Below the pieces are notes generated by a model, which saw nothing but the letters and a program-made list of their open reading frames with translations, was not told where the DNA came from and ran no database searches. The translations under genes and the position numbers were made by a program. Source: Saccharomycopsis crataegensis (Eukaryota; Ascomycota; Saccharomycetes; Ascoideales; Saccharomycopsidaceae). From it: a DNA stretch of 64,000 nt. Shown here one piece after another: positions 18,241 through 26,833 of the stretch. The stretch covers positions 682,001 to 746,000 of the forward strand of contig NW_027043819.1 in the NCBI RefSeq assembly GCF_037102585.1, in the 5' to 3' direction. Numbering within the stretch: position 1 is the first letter of the stretch; every line of letters starts with the position of its first letter.

Positions 18241-19554
18241 TCAATTGAAAAAAAGGGTGGCACCAACACAAACAAACATCACAAGGAATCCCCAGTATGT
18301 CAATCCTACTGAAAAAAGCTTGAATATTCTGTCTTGCTTGTAATTGATGTCGGTGTGATCATTGGCAAGAAGTTTATAACCAAACAACCCTGGAAGAATA
18401 AAAGAAATGGTAGTGGACCCAGTTGCCCCAACCAACGAGAGAACCAATGCAAATTCGCTGATGCTAAGGGCAAGAACATATGCCAATAATCCTAACAGAG
18501 TGGTCAACACAATAAAAGTCTTATTTGAGAACGGAACAATCACCGGCTGCATTTCTGATGGAGAAGGTTCGTCAGTTTGAAGCAATGGAGTTTCTTCATC
18601 CTCGGTAATGGTTTTCATCTCGGTTTGGGAACAGTAATTAGTTTGAATATAATACACGATATTGTTGGCACTGAGTCTGCAAGGATGGAACATTAATGGG
18701 AGAGAGAAAATAACCATGAAGATTGTGGCATATCTTCCAATAATATTTGGTAATTTATTGTCGTACATCAAAATCACATTACCAGAAACGTTGGAACCAA
18801 AAGTCAAGTAACCAGCAAGACCAATGATAATAAACAACGTCGTTGAAATGGCAACACATGACACAATAATCACCAAAATGTTCTTGGTAGATTTGTCTTT
18901 ACTTTCATTGATAACTGAATACATATTTTGATGACCAGTATAAGCAAATACGATGATTGAAAAAGTCGACAACATAGGAACCAACCCAAGAGGCTCAATG
19001 ATCCTGATTTCTCCCTTGAGTTCACTAGAAACATCACCAACGACAAAATGTGCCACTACCAAAAGGAAAAGGTAAGCGATAGCCGCCAATCCTAACATTG
19101 AAGTATACTTCAACGAGTTAAGGCTTTTCAAGTAAAGCAAAGGGAAGATAATGATGGCGCTTGACAAAATCGCCTGAGATCTTTGAAAGCTATCATGCTT
19201 GATCAAGTCTGGTAATAAATCACCAACAATCACCAAGTACGATACACAGCACCCATAGCATTGCAAAAAAATTGCCAAATCGAAGATCGCTGATAGCTTA
19301 GGGTATGTGATGGAACAAACACTAAAGAAAGTGGCGTGGCCTGGCGGTAAAAACTTGGAACTTCTAAATTGAAGGTAGAGCCCAAACCCTGAGGCCACCC
19401 CAGCAAGCAAAATGATCAATATTCCAAATATAATACTATCCGCTCTGAAGGCATAAGGGATGGCAAGCATACCAGCACCAACAATAGTTTTGGTTAGATT
19501 GGCAATCGAAGAGATTGTGGAGGCCAAAGGTGGGCCATTTGTCAAATCTTCCAT
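18241..19554 (-). CDS. Vacuolar-type amino-acid transporter (Avt5/6/7-like)
   Basis: 437 residues with about eleven membrane segments, an AAAP/SLC38-family transporter. The signature first helix reads SSIANLTKTIVGAGMLAIPYAF. The later FAYTGHQNMYSVINESKDKS is the conserved loop of the Avt group. A hydrophilic loop (about 300-330, EMKTITEDEETPLLQTDEP) separates the last four helices and holds an acidic dileucine-like ETPLLQ, consistent with sorting to the vacuole. S. cerevisiae Avt5, Avt6 and Avt7 export amino acids from the vacuole. Which orthologue this is cannot be told here. It is divergent from RPL43. Confidence 0.82.
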   Translation of the reverse strand: MEDLTNGPPLASTISSIANLTKTIVGAGMLAIPYAFRADSIIFGILIILLAGVASGFGLYLQFRSSKFLPPGHATFFSVCSITYPKLSAIFDLAIFLQCYGCCVSYLVIVGDLLPDLIKHDSFQRSQAILSSAIIIFPLLYLKSLNSLKYTSMLGLAAIAYLFLLVVAHFVVGDVSSELKGEIRIIEPLGLVPMLSTFSIIVFAYTGHQNMYSVINESKDKSTKNILVIIVSCVAISTTLFIIIGLAGYLTFGSNVSGNVILMYDNKLPNIIGRYATIFMVIFSLPLMFHPCRLSANNIVYYIQTNYCSQTEMKTITEDEETPLLQTDEPSPSEMQPVIVPFSNKTFIVLTTLLGLLAYVLALSISEFALVLSLVGATGSTTISFILPGLFGYKLLANDHTDINYKQDRIFKLFSVGLTYWGFLVMFVCVGATLFFN

Positions 19555-20082
19555 TATTATTTTGGGAGCGATATCTTTATATAGTTCACTGTGTCAGGTT
19601 AAGATATATTTTGAGGATTTTCAATTGAGAAAGAAGAAAATTGGGTCAATAGTATTGATGATAATAAAGGGATGAATCATTCGATGTGATGACTGCTTTG
19701 TTGCCGTATTAAAGGTTTCCTGTTTTCATGGGTCATCTGTCTCTTGTTTCTTTTTCTGGCGATTAGCGCTAATCGCTCGACGTGTATTTGCGTACTTATA
19801 TGCACCTCTCACAGGCCCTGTGTTTTTCTTTTTGCGGTTTATCTATTAGCCCTGCTTATGTTGATCATGTGCCTTTGTGTAGGGCTTTGATTTTTACCTG
19901 TCACTTACCACGTGCATGTCAAAAGACTCTGGAGGTCTTCCTGTTGTGTGCCCTGGCAAAAGGTTTTGTGCCTCCGCCAGTACCAACTTTTTTTTTCGAC
20001 CTACAATTTTTGGTAGTGTGCAAATTGACTTGTCTTGAAACTTTTTCCTATTATACAACAGCTTAGAATATAATCATCAAAA
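19555..20082. promoter_or_regulatory. Divergent promoter region, AVT-like / RPL43
   Basis: 528 bases. The right half contains elements expected of a Candida-type ribosomal-protein promoter: an inverted pair of Tbf1-like half-sites AGCCCT (19848-19853) and AGGGCT (19881-19886), and a CACGTG Cbf1-type site (19909-19914), about 170-235 bases before the RPL43 start. A T-run at 19988-19995 follows. In Candida albicans, Tbf1 and Cbf1 (not Rap1) bind ribosomal-protein promoters. Confidence 0.55.
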
Positions 20083-20845
20083 ATGTATGTGAAGGATATA
20101 TCAATATGTATTAGAAGAGTAGTGGTGTTTATCAGATATTATCAAATTGTCAAGAGTAATATTTAATTGTTCAAGAAAGGTCAGAATTGGGAAATTTCGA
20201 ATTTGTTCAAAAATCAATACCAAAATGAATATTCATCATCAATGTCTCAATATGAATCAAACAAAGAGTTTTAATACCATTCAACAGGATCAGAAGCTTT
20301 ACAAAATCATCAGTATATTCAACAATTGCAATTTATGAACAATTTTTCAAGGAATCAATTTTTTTTTTTTACTCAACGAAATTTCAAGGTCAAGCATGAA
20401 AATTTTATCATATGTTATAAGAATATTATGAACCAATTTGATATTGTATCATCATAGCACTAATTTCAACTCGGCTTTTTTGAACAACAAATGATTGGAA
20501 ACCACTGAACATTTTTCTATACTTTTTATTTTCCTCAAGGAGTTTCTCTTTACTAACAACCACTATAGGTCTAAAAGAACTAAGAAGGTTGGTATCACTG
20601 GTAAATATGGTGTCCGTTACGGTTCCTCTTTGAGAAGAGTTACCAAGAAATTGGAAATCCAACAACACTCTAAGTACGACTGTACCTTCTGTGGTAAGAG
20701 AACCGTCACTAGAGGTGCTGCTGGTATCTGGACCTGTAAGAGCTGCAAGAAGACCACTGCCGGTGGTGCTTACACTGTTTCTACTGCTGCTGCTTTCACT
20801 GTTAGATCTACCATCAGACGTCTCAGAGAACTTGCTGAAGCTTAA
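20083..20845 (+). CDS. RPL43: Ribosomal protein eL43 (Rpl43), two exons
   Basis: Exon 1 is only the two bases AT at 20083-20084; exon 2 is 20569-20845. Joined they encode 92 residues starting [15 protein letters not shown], exactly the length of yeast Rpl43. The zinc-ribbon cysteines are clear ([11 protein letters not shown], then TCKSCKK). The splice sites leave no doubt: donor GTATGT at 20085, a perfect TACTAAC branch site at 20551-20557 and acceptor TATAG ending at 20568. S. cerevisiae RPL43 genes also split after the second base of the start codon, so the odd architecture is ancestral. Structural component of the 60S subunit; strong expression is expected from the codon choice (AGA, GGT, TTG, GCT). 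Confidence 0.97.
20085..20568 (+). other. Spliceosomal intron of RPL43
   Basis: 484-base intron interrupting the start codon after AT. Donor GTATGT, branch TACTAAC 11 bases before the acceptor, acceptor TAG. I see no clear box C/D or H/ACA snoRNA inside. Confidence 0.95.
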
Positions 20846-21423
20846 TTTATTCGATCTTATTTCATTCCGTGCTTGCTAACGAATAAAAAGTATACTTCGT
20901 TATAATGGGGTTTTGTGTAATATTTAGTTTAATGCAGTTTTCAACTTTTTTCAAAACAATAAAACACACTGAGTGATGTAATTAGTATTAAACTTTCAAA
21001 AGAGTCTTTCTATAATTGGAACACATGTCTTCGTTAAACTACGAGGTCCGTCTCGAGCAACTGAATAATAATTTGAAGTATAGTCAAGAACAAATAATAT
21101 TTATTTTCAAACTCGATGCCAATTGTATGCGGAAACAAATAAAAGAACAGGGAGAAAAAGAAGTTTAGTGAAACAAAAGAAGTATAAAAAGCAGAACACA
21201 TAAAAAAGATAGAAAAGAAAGAATTAGGTATCAACGTAAAAGTTATTAACAGCAAATAAAATGACATGAATATATAAATAAATGAAAAAAAAAAAAAAAA
21301 AGTTAAAACCACAACATAGTCTCATCGTAAAAGCACTTAAAATGTACACATCGAAAAAAAATTAATAATGTAGAAGCTATAAAAACAAAATTTTCTACTA
21401 CCACTACCTCTCCTTCTCAAATA
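20846..21423. other. Intergenic, convergent 3' ends
   Basis: 578 bases between the stops of RPL43 and the mannosyltransferase. AT-rich with a poly-A tract near 21284-21300. No supported gene. Confidence 0.45.
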
Positions 21424-23445
21424 TCAATGAACAATGTTATTCATAATTTCTTCTTCCTGGACTTCCAATCTTTTCTGGTTGATCATATCTTCAGTCATCT
21501 CAAGTAACTTCAAGTCAAATTCATCCGGCCGAAGAACCGTATTTTCGTCTTCTTCGAATCTCTTGAGATCTTTGAAAGCTATAAGGGCACTACTGATATA
21601 CTTTTCCTTTATGGTTTTCAATTTCAAGGAATATTGATAATCGAAAGCAATCAAATTTTTCAATTTCTTCACATTCAACTTCTTGGCGTACTTTCTCTGG
21701 GAATTATCAAATTTCTTAGCTTCGGCATCTTTGGTAACCAGAATCCATTCCCCAATACACGATCCCCCAGTGTCTTCGATTTTGTTTTGTTTTCTTGGAC
21801 ATTTGCATCGGCAACCAACACCATTCTTTTTAGGGGAATCGGGACTTAACCACTTGGCATCCTGTCTTCTAATTCGGTTAACGTCACCAAACTTGAAATA
21901 ATTTTCAGATGGACCATATCCTAATTGGTTATCAAAAGAGTTATGTGGACAATGGGCAATGGTAGAATGCTTATAACCAATATCTCTAAAATAATGGACC
22001 TCTGACAAATCTAAAAACATTCCTGCTCCGAGCGAGTGCACTGGGGCATCACCCCATCTTTCCTTATAAAAGCCTCCTGATTGCTCCAAGTAGTCAAAGT
22101 AAGCGTTATATAAAGGATTATCCCATACATCGACCCTAGCGATTTCAAAATTACTCCAAAAATGACAGTAATTGTACTTCTCGCCATCAAATGCGTCACC
22201 AGGTGAGCTGCTAATGCTTCTTTTGTGCGTCTTGTCCACAAGCTGTTTTAAAAGCATTTGATCGTCGTTATTACTACTTTTTTGACCATCTTTATTGTTT
22301 TTGAGCTTTCTCACAATATGTTCTATTTGTACTTGTTTCTCTAATGCCAAAATCAAGTCATCGACTTCCTCCAAATGGGCCAATTCCGCTTCCAATTCAG
22401 GATCATCGAAACCTTTGAAATCAAATGTATTAAGCGGAGTGACAAACAAGTTCCATGTACTTTTCACCTTGATGTGATTTTCCTTGATAAATGATTTTGT
22501 GTATCTAAATAGATTTGGAATTGTGTCAGATAATTCCTTGATAATAACCGTGAAGCCATACTTTTTCCCCTTCTTCTCCATTTCTAAGAATGGATCGTAG
22601 GTTAGATCACAGTAAAAATTGACATCAGGTTCTACTCTCCAATACCATTCATATTGTTTAACCAATGGATGTCTATAGAAACCACCAGAATAGAACCGGC
22701 ACATCTTATGATAAGAATCCAAATTACCATACATAATACCCCGATCACCTTGTCTTTCAATGAATTCATAGAATTCGAAAAAATTGAAATACCTACTGCT
22801 TTTATCAGATTTATCATTTTCTTCGGTTTCTTCTTTCGACAATGGGAAATCCCAGATATTATCACCAATTAGCCCAAACTCTACCTTTGACCTGGTATAT
22901 TTCTTAACGGTTTTTTTGAACTCATCAGAAAATTCTTCATCGTTTAAGAACACCCATGGGTAATTGAACCATTGATTGAAATGTCTTTCCAAAGTATTCA
23001 TAGATTTGATAACTCCATCGAGTTCTTTGTTTCTCGCCAACACCACAAGCGAAGCGTTGGCAGTCTTTTTTGTAAGCGAGATCTCTGGTTCAACACACCC
23101 AATTTTGAATGGCTCATCAACGGTTGACCCGATCCATCTATTACTAACCTTTGATTTATCAACAGGGGAATATTTCTTATCGAATTTCTCCAGATACTTT
23201 TTTCTCAGGTAATCTGGCATCTTTTGACCCTTGGTATGGATGGCACGGTTATTTGGGTAAATATGGTGCAATTGGCTGTAAAATAGGAGTCCAGCTACCA
23301 AACAAATGATCCATACCGGCAAGTAAACGACTTTAAAGACTTTGACCTTCTTGGAGAAGAACCTCTTAATTCTGAACTTTGATTTCAGAAGCAACGAGTT
23401 GCTCTTTGATTTCGCGGTTCGCGGCTGTAAATAGGGGAGGTCCAT
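21424..23445 (-). CDS. Kre2/Ktr/Mnt-family alpha-mannosyltransferase (GT15)
   Basis: 673 residues from the ATG at 23445 (upstream codons start only with TTG). A type II Golgi membrane protein: a short basic cytosolic tail, one signal anchor at about residues 39-57 (VVYLPVWIICLVAGLLFY), a stem, then a GT15 catalytic domain. Family blocks are present in order: NASLVVLARNKELDGVIKSM, WFNYPWVFLNDEEF, YEWYWRVEPDVNFYCD, and the signature YNYCHFWSNFEI, with the conserved Glu (E434), then RWGDAPVHSLGAGMF. It should use GDP-mannose in O- or N-glycan elongation. Two unusual parts: an about 80-residue charged insert before the signature and a long C-terminal extension with a Cys cluster (CRCKC). These recall the Ktr5/Ktr7 branch, but I do not assign an orthologue. 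Confidence 0.88.
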   Translation of the reverse strand: MDLPYLQPRTAKSKSNSLLLKSKFRIKRFFSKKVKVFKVVYLPVWIICLVAGLLFYSQLHHIYPNNRAIHTKGQKMPDYLRKKYLEKFDKKYSPVDKSKVSNRWIGSTVDEPFKIGCVEPEISLTKKTANASLVVLARNKELDGVIKSMNTLERHFNQWFNYPWVFLNDEEFSDEFKKTVKKYTRSKVEFGLIGDNIWDFPLSKEETEENDKSDKSSRYFNFFEFYEFIERQGDRGIMYGNLDSYHKMCRFYSGGFYRHPLVKQYEWYWRVEPDVNFYCDLTYDPFLEMEKKGKKYGFTVIIKELSDTIPNLFRYTKSFIKENHIKVKSTWNLFVTPLNTFDFKGFDDPELEAELAHLEEVDDLILALEKQVQIEHIVRKLKNNKDGQKSSNNDDQMLLKQLVDKTHKRSISSSPGDAFDGEKYNYCHFWSNFEIARVDVWDNPLYNAYFDYLEQSGGFYKERWGDAPVHSLGAGMFLDLSEVHYFRDIGYKHSTIAHCPHNSFDNQLGYGPSENYFKFGDVNRIRRQDAKWLSPDSPKKNGVGCRCKCPRKQNKIEDTGGSCIGEWILVTKDAEAKKFDNSQRKYAKKLNVKKLKNLIAFDYQYSLKLKTIKEKYISSALIAFKDLKRFEEDENTVLRPDEFDLKLLEMTEDMINQKRLEVQEEEIMNNIVH

Positions 23446-23964
23446 TGCGAGAACGCCAGAAGGCAACAAACAGATATCAGAAGAAGGGTTCCCACTAATA
23501 GCAATATTTACTACCGGCTAATCAGGCCTGTATTTGACGGTGTTATCTATTTTTTTTTCTGATATCGTTGTGATCAGCAGAAAAAAAAAACACATGAAAA
23601 AAAAAAGACAGAGTAAAAAAAAAAGTATGAAAAAACAGGGTCTGTCTGTCTGTGTGGTGCGGTGCACTTTCTGAAGGGTCGCAATGATAAGACACTGTCA
23701 ATAGATATTGGCAGGTAAGTAGATATAATTAAAGACGTAGTTTCTGGCAGAAGATTACTGCCAATATATAAACACCACCAGCTTCTTTGGGTGGCCATCC
23801 ATCACCAATCCAGATGGTGTTCGGTATGCCAGAGGGCACGTAACCAGCATCGGATCAGAAAAAAAAAAAAACCACCCAAAAAATAAACAATAAACAATAA
23901 ACAATAACATCGCCGTCACCCTCATCGATTGTGATTCGTTCCCTGTTTATATTGGCAATAGCTC
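23446..23964. promoter_or_regulatory. Divergent promoter region, KTR-like / CBS-PB1
   Basis: 519 bases. Several A-runs (23580-23632 and 23861-23871) and three to four copies of the unit AATAAAC at 23881-23906 just before the CBS-PB1 gene, probably within its 5' leader. No named factor site is seen. Confidence 0.4.
23881..23906. repeat. AATAAAC short tandem repeat
   Basis: About three and a half copies of the seven-base unit AATAAAC, 60-85 bases upstream of the CBS-PB1 start codon. Confidence 0.65.
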
Positions 23965-26034
23965 ATGTCCTACAGAGCTCCTTCAAGACAGCAACAACAA
24001 CACCAACAACAGGCCCCAGGCTCGTATACTGGTGGGTCTTCTACCAACAGTCTCACGTTGGTGCAAAAGCCTCTGATGAACGAAATCAATGATTCAAGGA
24101 AAAGACAAGCCAAGAGAGATGAGGCCATTAGAAGAAAGATAGAAAACGACTTCTCTAAAAAGAGAAAAGAGATTTCTGGCAGAGGCCTGAAGAAGTCTAC
24201 CCGCCACAAGGCAATTCCTGGGTCAGTTCTGTCTTTACGCCCCAACGAGCCAATATTATGTAAAACCACCACCACTGTATTAGAAGCAGCACGCTTGATG
24301 GGGGCCAAAAGAGAAAACTGCATTCTTGTCGTCGATGATAAGAACCGGTTGGTGGGGATCATAACTGCCAAAGATTTAGCCTTCAGAGTGGTTGCCAGTG
24401 AAGAAGCTCCGTTCCATCCAGTGGAAAAATTCATGACAAAAAATCCTTTATGTGTAACCGACGACACCCCTGCTGGTGATACTTTGAATTTGATGGTCCA
24501 AAAAGGGTTTAGACATTTGCCGATTTTGGACTCAGAAGGTCAAATCTCTGGGGTTTTGGATATCACCAAATCATATCAAGAAGCCATGGAAAAACTTGAA
24601 AGAATGTACGAATCTTCTAAGAAATTGTACGATGCTTTGGATAATGTCAATCAAGAAATCGGTATGGGTCAGCAACCTTTCCAAGTGGTCAAGTATTTTG
24701 AAAATTTGAAAGATTTGATGGGAGGTCCAGTGTTGGAAAATGTTTTAGATGAAACAACTTTGCCAGTGTATACCAATGTCAAGTCATCGGTGTTGGAAGC
24801 AGCTAAACTAATGGAAGAAAATAGAACCACAGCTGTTTTGGTCAAAGACTCTAATAACGAAGAAGTTACTGGGATCTTTACCTCCAAGGATATCGTCCTC
24901 AGAGTCATTGCTAGTGGACTTAATCCTTCTACTTGTAGTATTGTTAGAGTCATGACCCCACAACCAGATTGTGCTACCAAGGACTTGACAATTCATGAGG
25001 CCTTGAGAAAAATGTTCGATGGACACTATTTGAATTTACCAGTTATCGAGGATAACGAAATCATTGGAATTGTCGAAGTTTTGAAATTAACTTATGCCAC
25101 GTTGAACCAACTCAAAGTGGTGAAATCTAACGAAGATAACGAAAATCCTATTTGGAATAGATTTTGGACCACATTGGATGACACTGATTCTATGCATTCT
25201 GACTCGTTCTCTCATCCAGATAGTTCCACTAACCCAACCCAATATTCGCCAATTTCTAATCATCATCCACATAACGAATTGACCCGTCTTAATAGTGAGG
25301 TTCGTCCAACCGATTCGATTTCCTGTGCCAACGAACGGGTTGGTTATGATGGGGGTAGTTCAGTCCACGATGCTGACGATGCGAGACATTCATTTATAGA
25401 ATTCCAAACTGCAGAGCTCCCGTTCGGATTCAAATTCAAATCTCCTACAGGAAGAGTTCATAGAATTACTGTCAAACCCAAAGATGGTATTTTGACCTTG
25501 AGATCTTTAATCATGGAAAAACTTCAAGCACACGAATTAAAGTTATTACTGGGACCGGCACCGGTTGATGATAGTGACGATGATGATGCGTGCTTTGATG
25601 ATGATGATAGTGAAGTTGGGTTTGCACGGAAACTGACAGACCAGCAATACAACAAACTGTCGAACTTTGCAATTTCTTACCGTGATGATGAGGGTGATTT
25701 AGTCGCCATCACCACGGATCAGGATTTGACAGACTGTGTTTTAATCAGCAAAAAGCTCAAGTTCAATAAAGCTGACATTTTCATTCATAATCCAAGAGAA
25801 TCGATTGAAAATATCCTTACAGTTTCCAAACCGTTGACTAAAAATATCCCAACGAGCAAAAATATTCATAATAATTCCGAGCATCACCAAAAGAATCCAA
25901 AGATCTTTTATGCCCCTCCAAAGGAGGAAGAATTTATCCCTGGTGTTCCAAATCAACTTTTGCTTCCTGGTGCTATTGTTAGTTTAGCTATTTCAATTCT
26001 TGTGGTTTTCACATTTAGTGGCAACAGACGTTAA
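23965..26034 (+). CDS. CBS-PB1 domain protein, C-terminal membrane anchor (Mug70-like)
   Basis: 689 residues. Two CBS pairs lie at about residues 90-205 (TVLEAARLMGAKRENCILVV, VDDKNRLVGIITAKDLAFRV) and 262-380 (SVLEAAKLMEENRTTAVLV, FTSKDIVLRVIASGLNPS). A Ser-rich linker follows, then a PB1 domain at about 475-590 (PFGFKFKSPTGRVHRITVKP, ISYRDDEGDLVAITTDQDL). One hydrophobic helix ends the protein (LPGAIVSLAISILVVFTF), so it is probably tail-anchored. The order matches fission yeast Mug70 and filamentous-fungal homologues. CBS pairs usually bind adenine nucleotides and PB1 domains mediate hetero-oligomers, but the biological role is unknown. I do not recall an S. cerevisiae orthologue. A CTG codon sits in a conserved block (24229-24231). 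Confidence 0.85.
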   Translation: MSYRAPSRQQQQHQQQAPGSYTGGSSTNSLTLVQKPLMNEINDSRKRQAKRDEAIRRKIENDFSKKRKEISGRGLKKSTRHKAIPGSVLSLRPNEPILCKTTTTVLEAARLMGAKRENCILVVDDKNRLVGIITAKDLAFRVVASEEAPFHPVEKFMTKNPLCVTDDTPAGDTLNLMVQKGFRHLPILDSEGQISGVLDITKSYQEAMEKLERMYESSKKLYDALDNVNQEIGMGQQPFQVVKYFENLKDLMGGPVLENVLDETTLPVYTNVKSSVLEAAKLMEENRTTAVLVKDSNNEEVTGIFTSKDIVLRVIASGLNPSTCSIVRVMTPQPDCATKDLTIHEALRKMFDGHYLNLPVIEDNEIIGIVEVLKLTYATLNQLKVVKSNEDNENPIWNRFWTTLDDTDSMHSDSFSHPDSSTNPTQYSPISNHHPHNELTRLNSEVRPTDSISCANERVGYDGGSSVHDADDARHSFIEFQTAELPFGFKFKSPTGRVHRITVKPKDGILTLRSLIMEKLQAHELKLLLGPAPVDDSDDDDACFDDDDSEVGFARKLTDQQYNKLSNFAISYRDDEGDLVAITTDQDLTDCVLISKKLKFNKADIFIHNPRESIENILTVSKPLTKNIPTSKNIHNNSEHHQKNPKIFYAPPKEEEFIPGVPNQLLLPGAIVSLAISILVVFTFSGNRR

Positions 26035-26833
26035 AGTCCAATAAAAAAAATAAAATTTTTAATATAATATTAATATCCTGATTGTTTTTGTTTTTGTTTT
26101 TGTTTTTCCTCCTCCTCCTCCTCATTTCTTACTCATTCTCATATATCATATTTAGTATATCCAATACATCCTTGTTTTTAATATTTGATTTTTTCACCGT
26201 ATCAGGTCAAATCAATGGTATCTCAATCATGAAAAGCTCTTTTCTATTCAAATCATTTATTCAAAAAAGATTCTAGTTTTTAAATTAGTATTATTAATTG
26301 TAAAAGGAAAAAGAAAACAGAGACAATAAAAAAAAAGAATAGGCATTAAAAACAAAGATCTAACTATTTAAAAAAAAAAAAAAAAAAAAAAAAACAATAA
26401 TGCCAGGAGAGAAAGCGACAAAAAATCAAAATCAGGATAAAATCCAGTTACTATTAGTAGTAAAAAAATCGATCTTAAAACAATTGGGATCTGGCAGCTA
26501 GCTATCTGTCACTATGGTGTTAATATATACTTCCCTCTTTTTTTCCCTCTTTGTTTCTTCCATTTCCCAACAAACTTTGAGTAAAATCAGTTTTGAAGTA
26601 ACAGTGAACAATATATATATATATATCATGAAAACATGCACATCCATTCCATCCATTTAAAAAAAAATGAAATGAATTGAAAAAAAAAAAAAAATGAAAA
26701 ACAAAAAGTGATAATAACAAGTAAATAAACAATACACAAAATAACAGAACAACAAAAAGCATCACAATACATTAAAATGGGTTCAATAGAAAGGTAAAAA
26801 AAAAAAAAAAAAAGTGAAAAGAGAAAATACATC
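26035..26833. other. Long convergent intergenic region, low complexity
   Basis: 799 bases between CBS-PB1 and CLA4 stops. Contains (TTTTTG)n at about 26083-26106, CTC repeats, an A-run of about 24 near 26371-26394, an (AT)n stretch near 26612-26626 and further A-runs. I found no gene; short frames here are homopolymer artefacts. Confidence 0.5.

Noticed and set aside
19782-20066. 94-codon plus-strand frame just before RPL43
   Set aside because: It covers the promoter elements of RPL43, with a Cys/Phe/Leu-rich product and no family match.
20085-20568. snoRNA inside the RPL43 intron
   Set aside because: No convincing C/D box pair (TGATGA with CTGA) or ACA box with hairpins could be picked out by eye.
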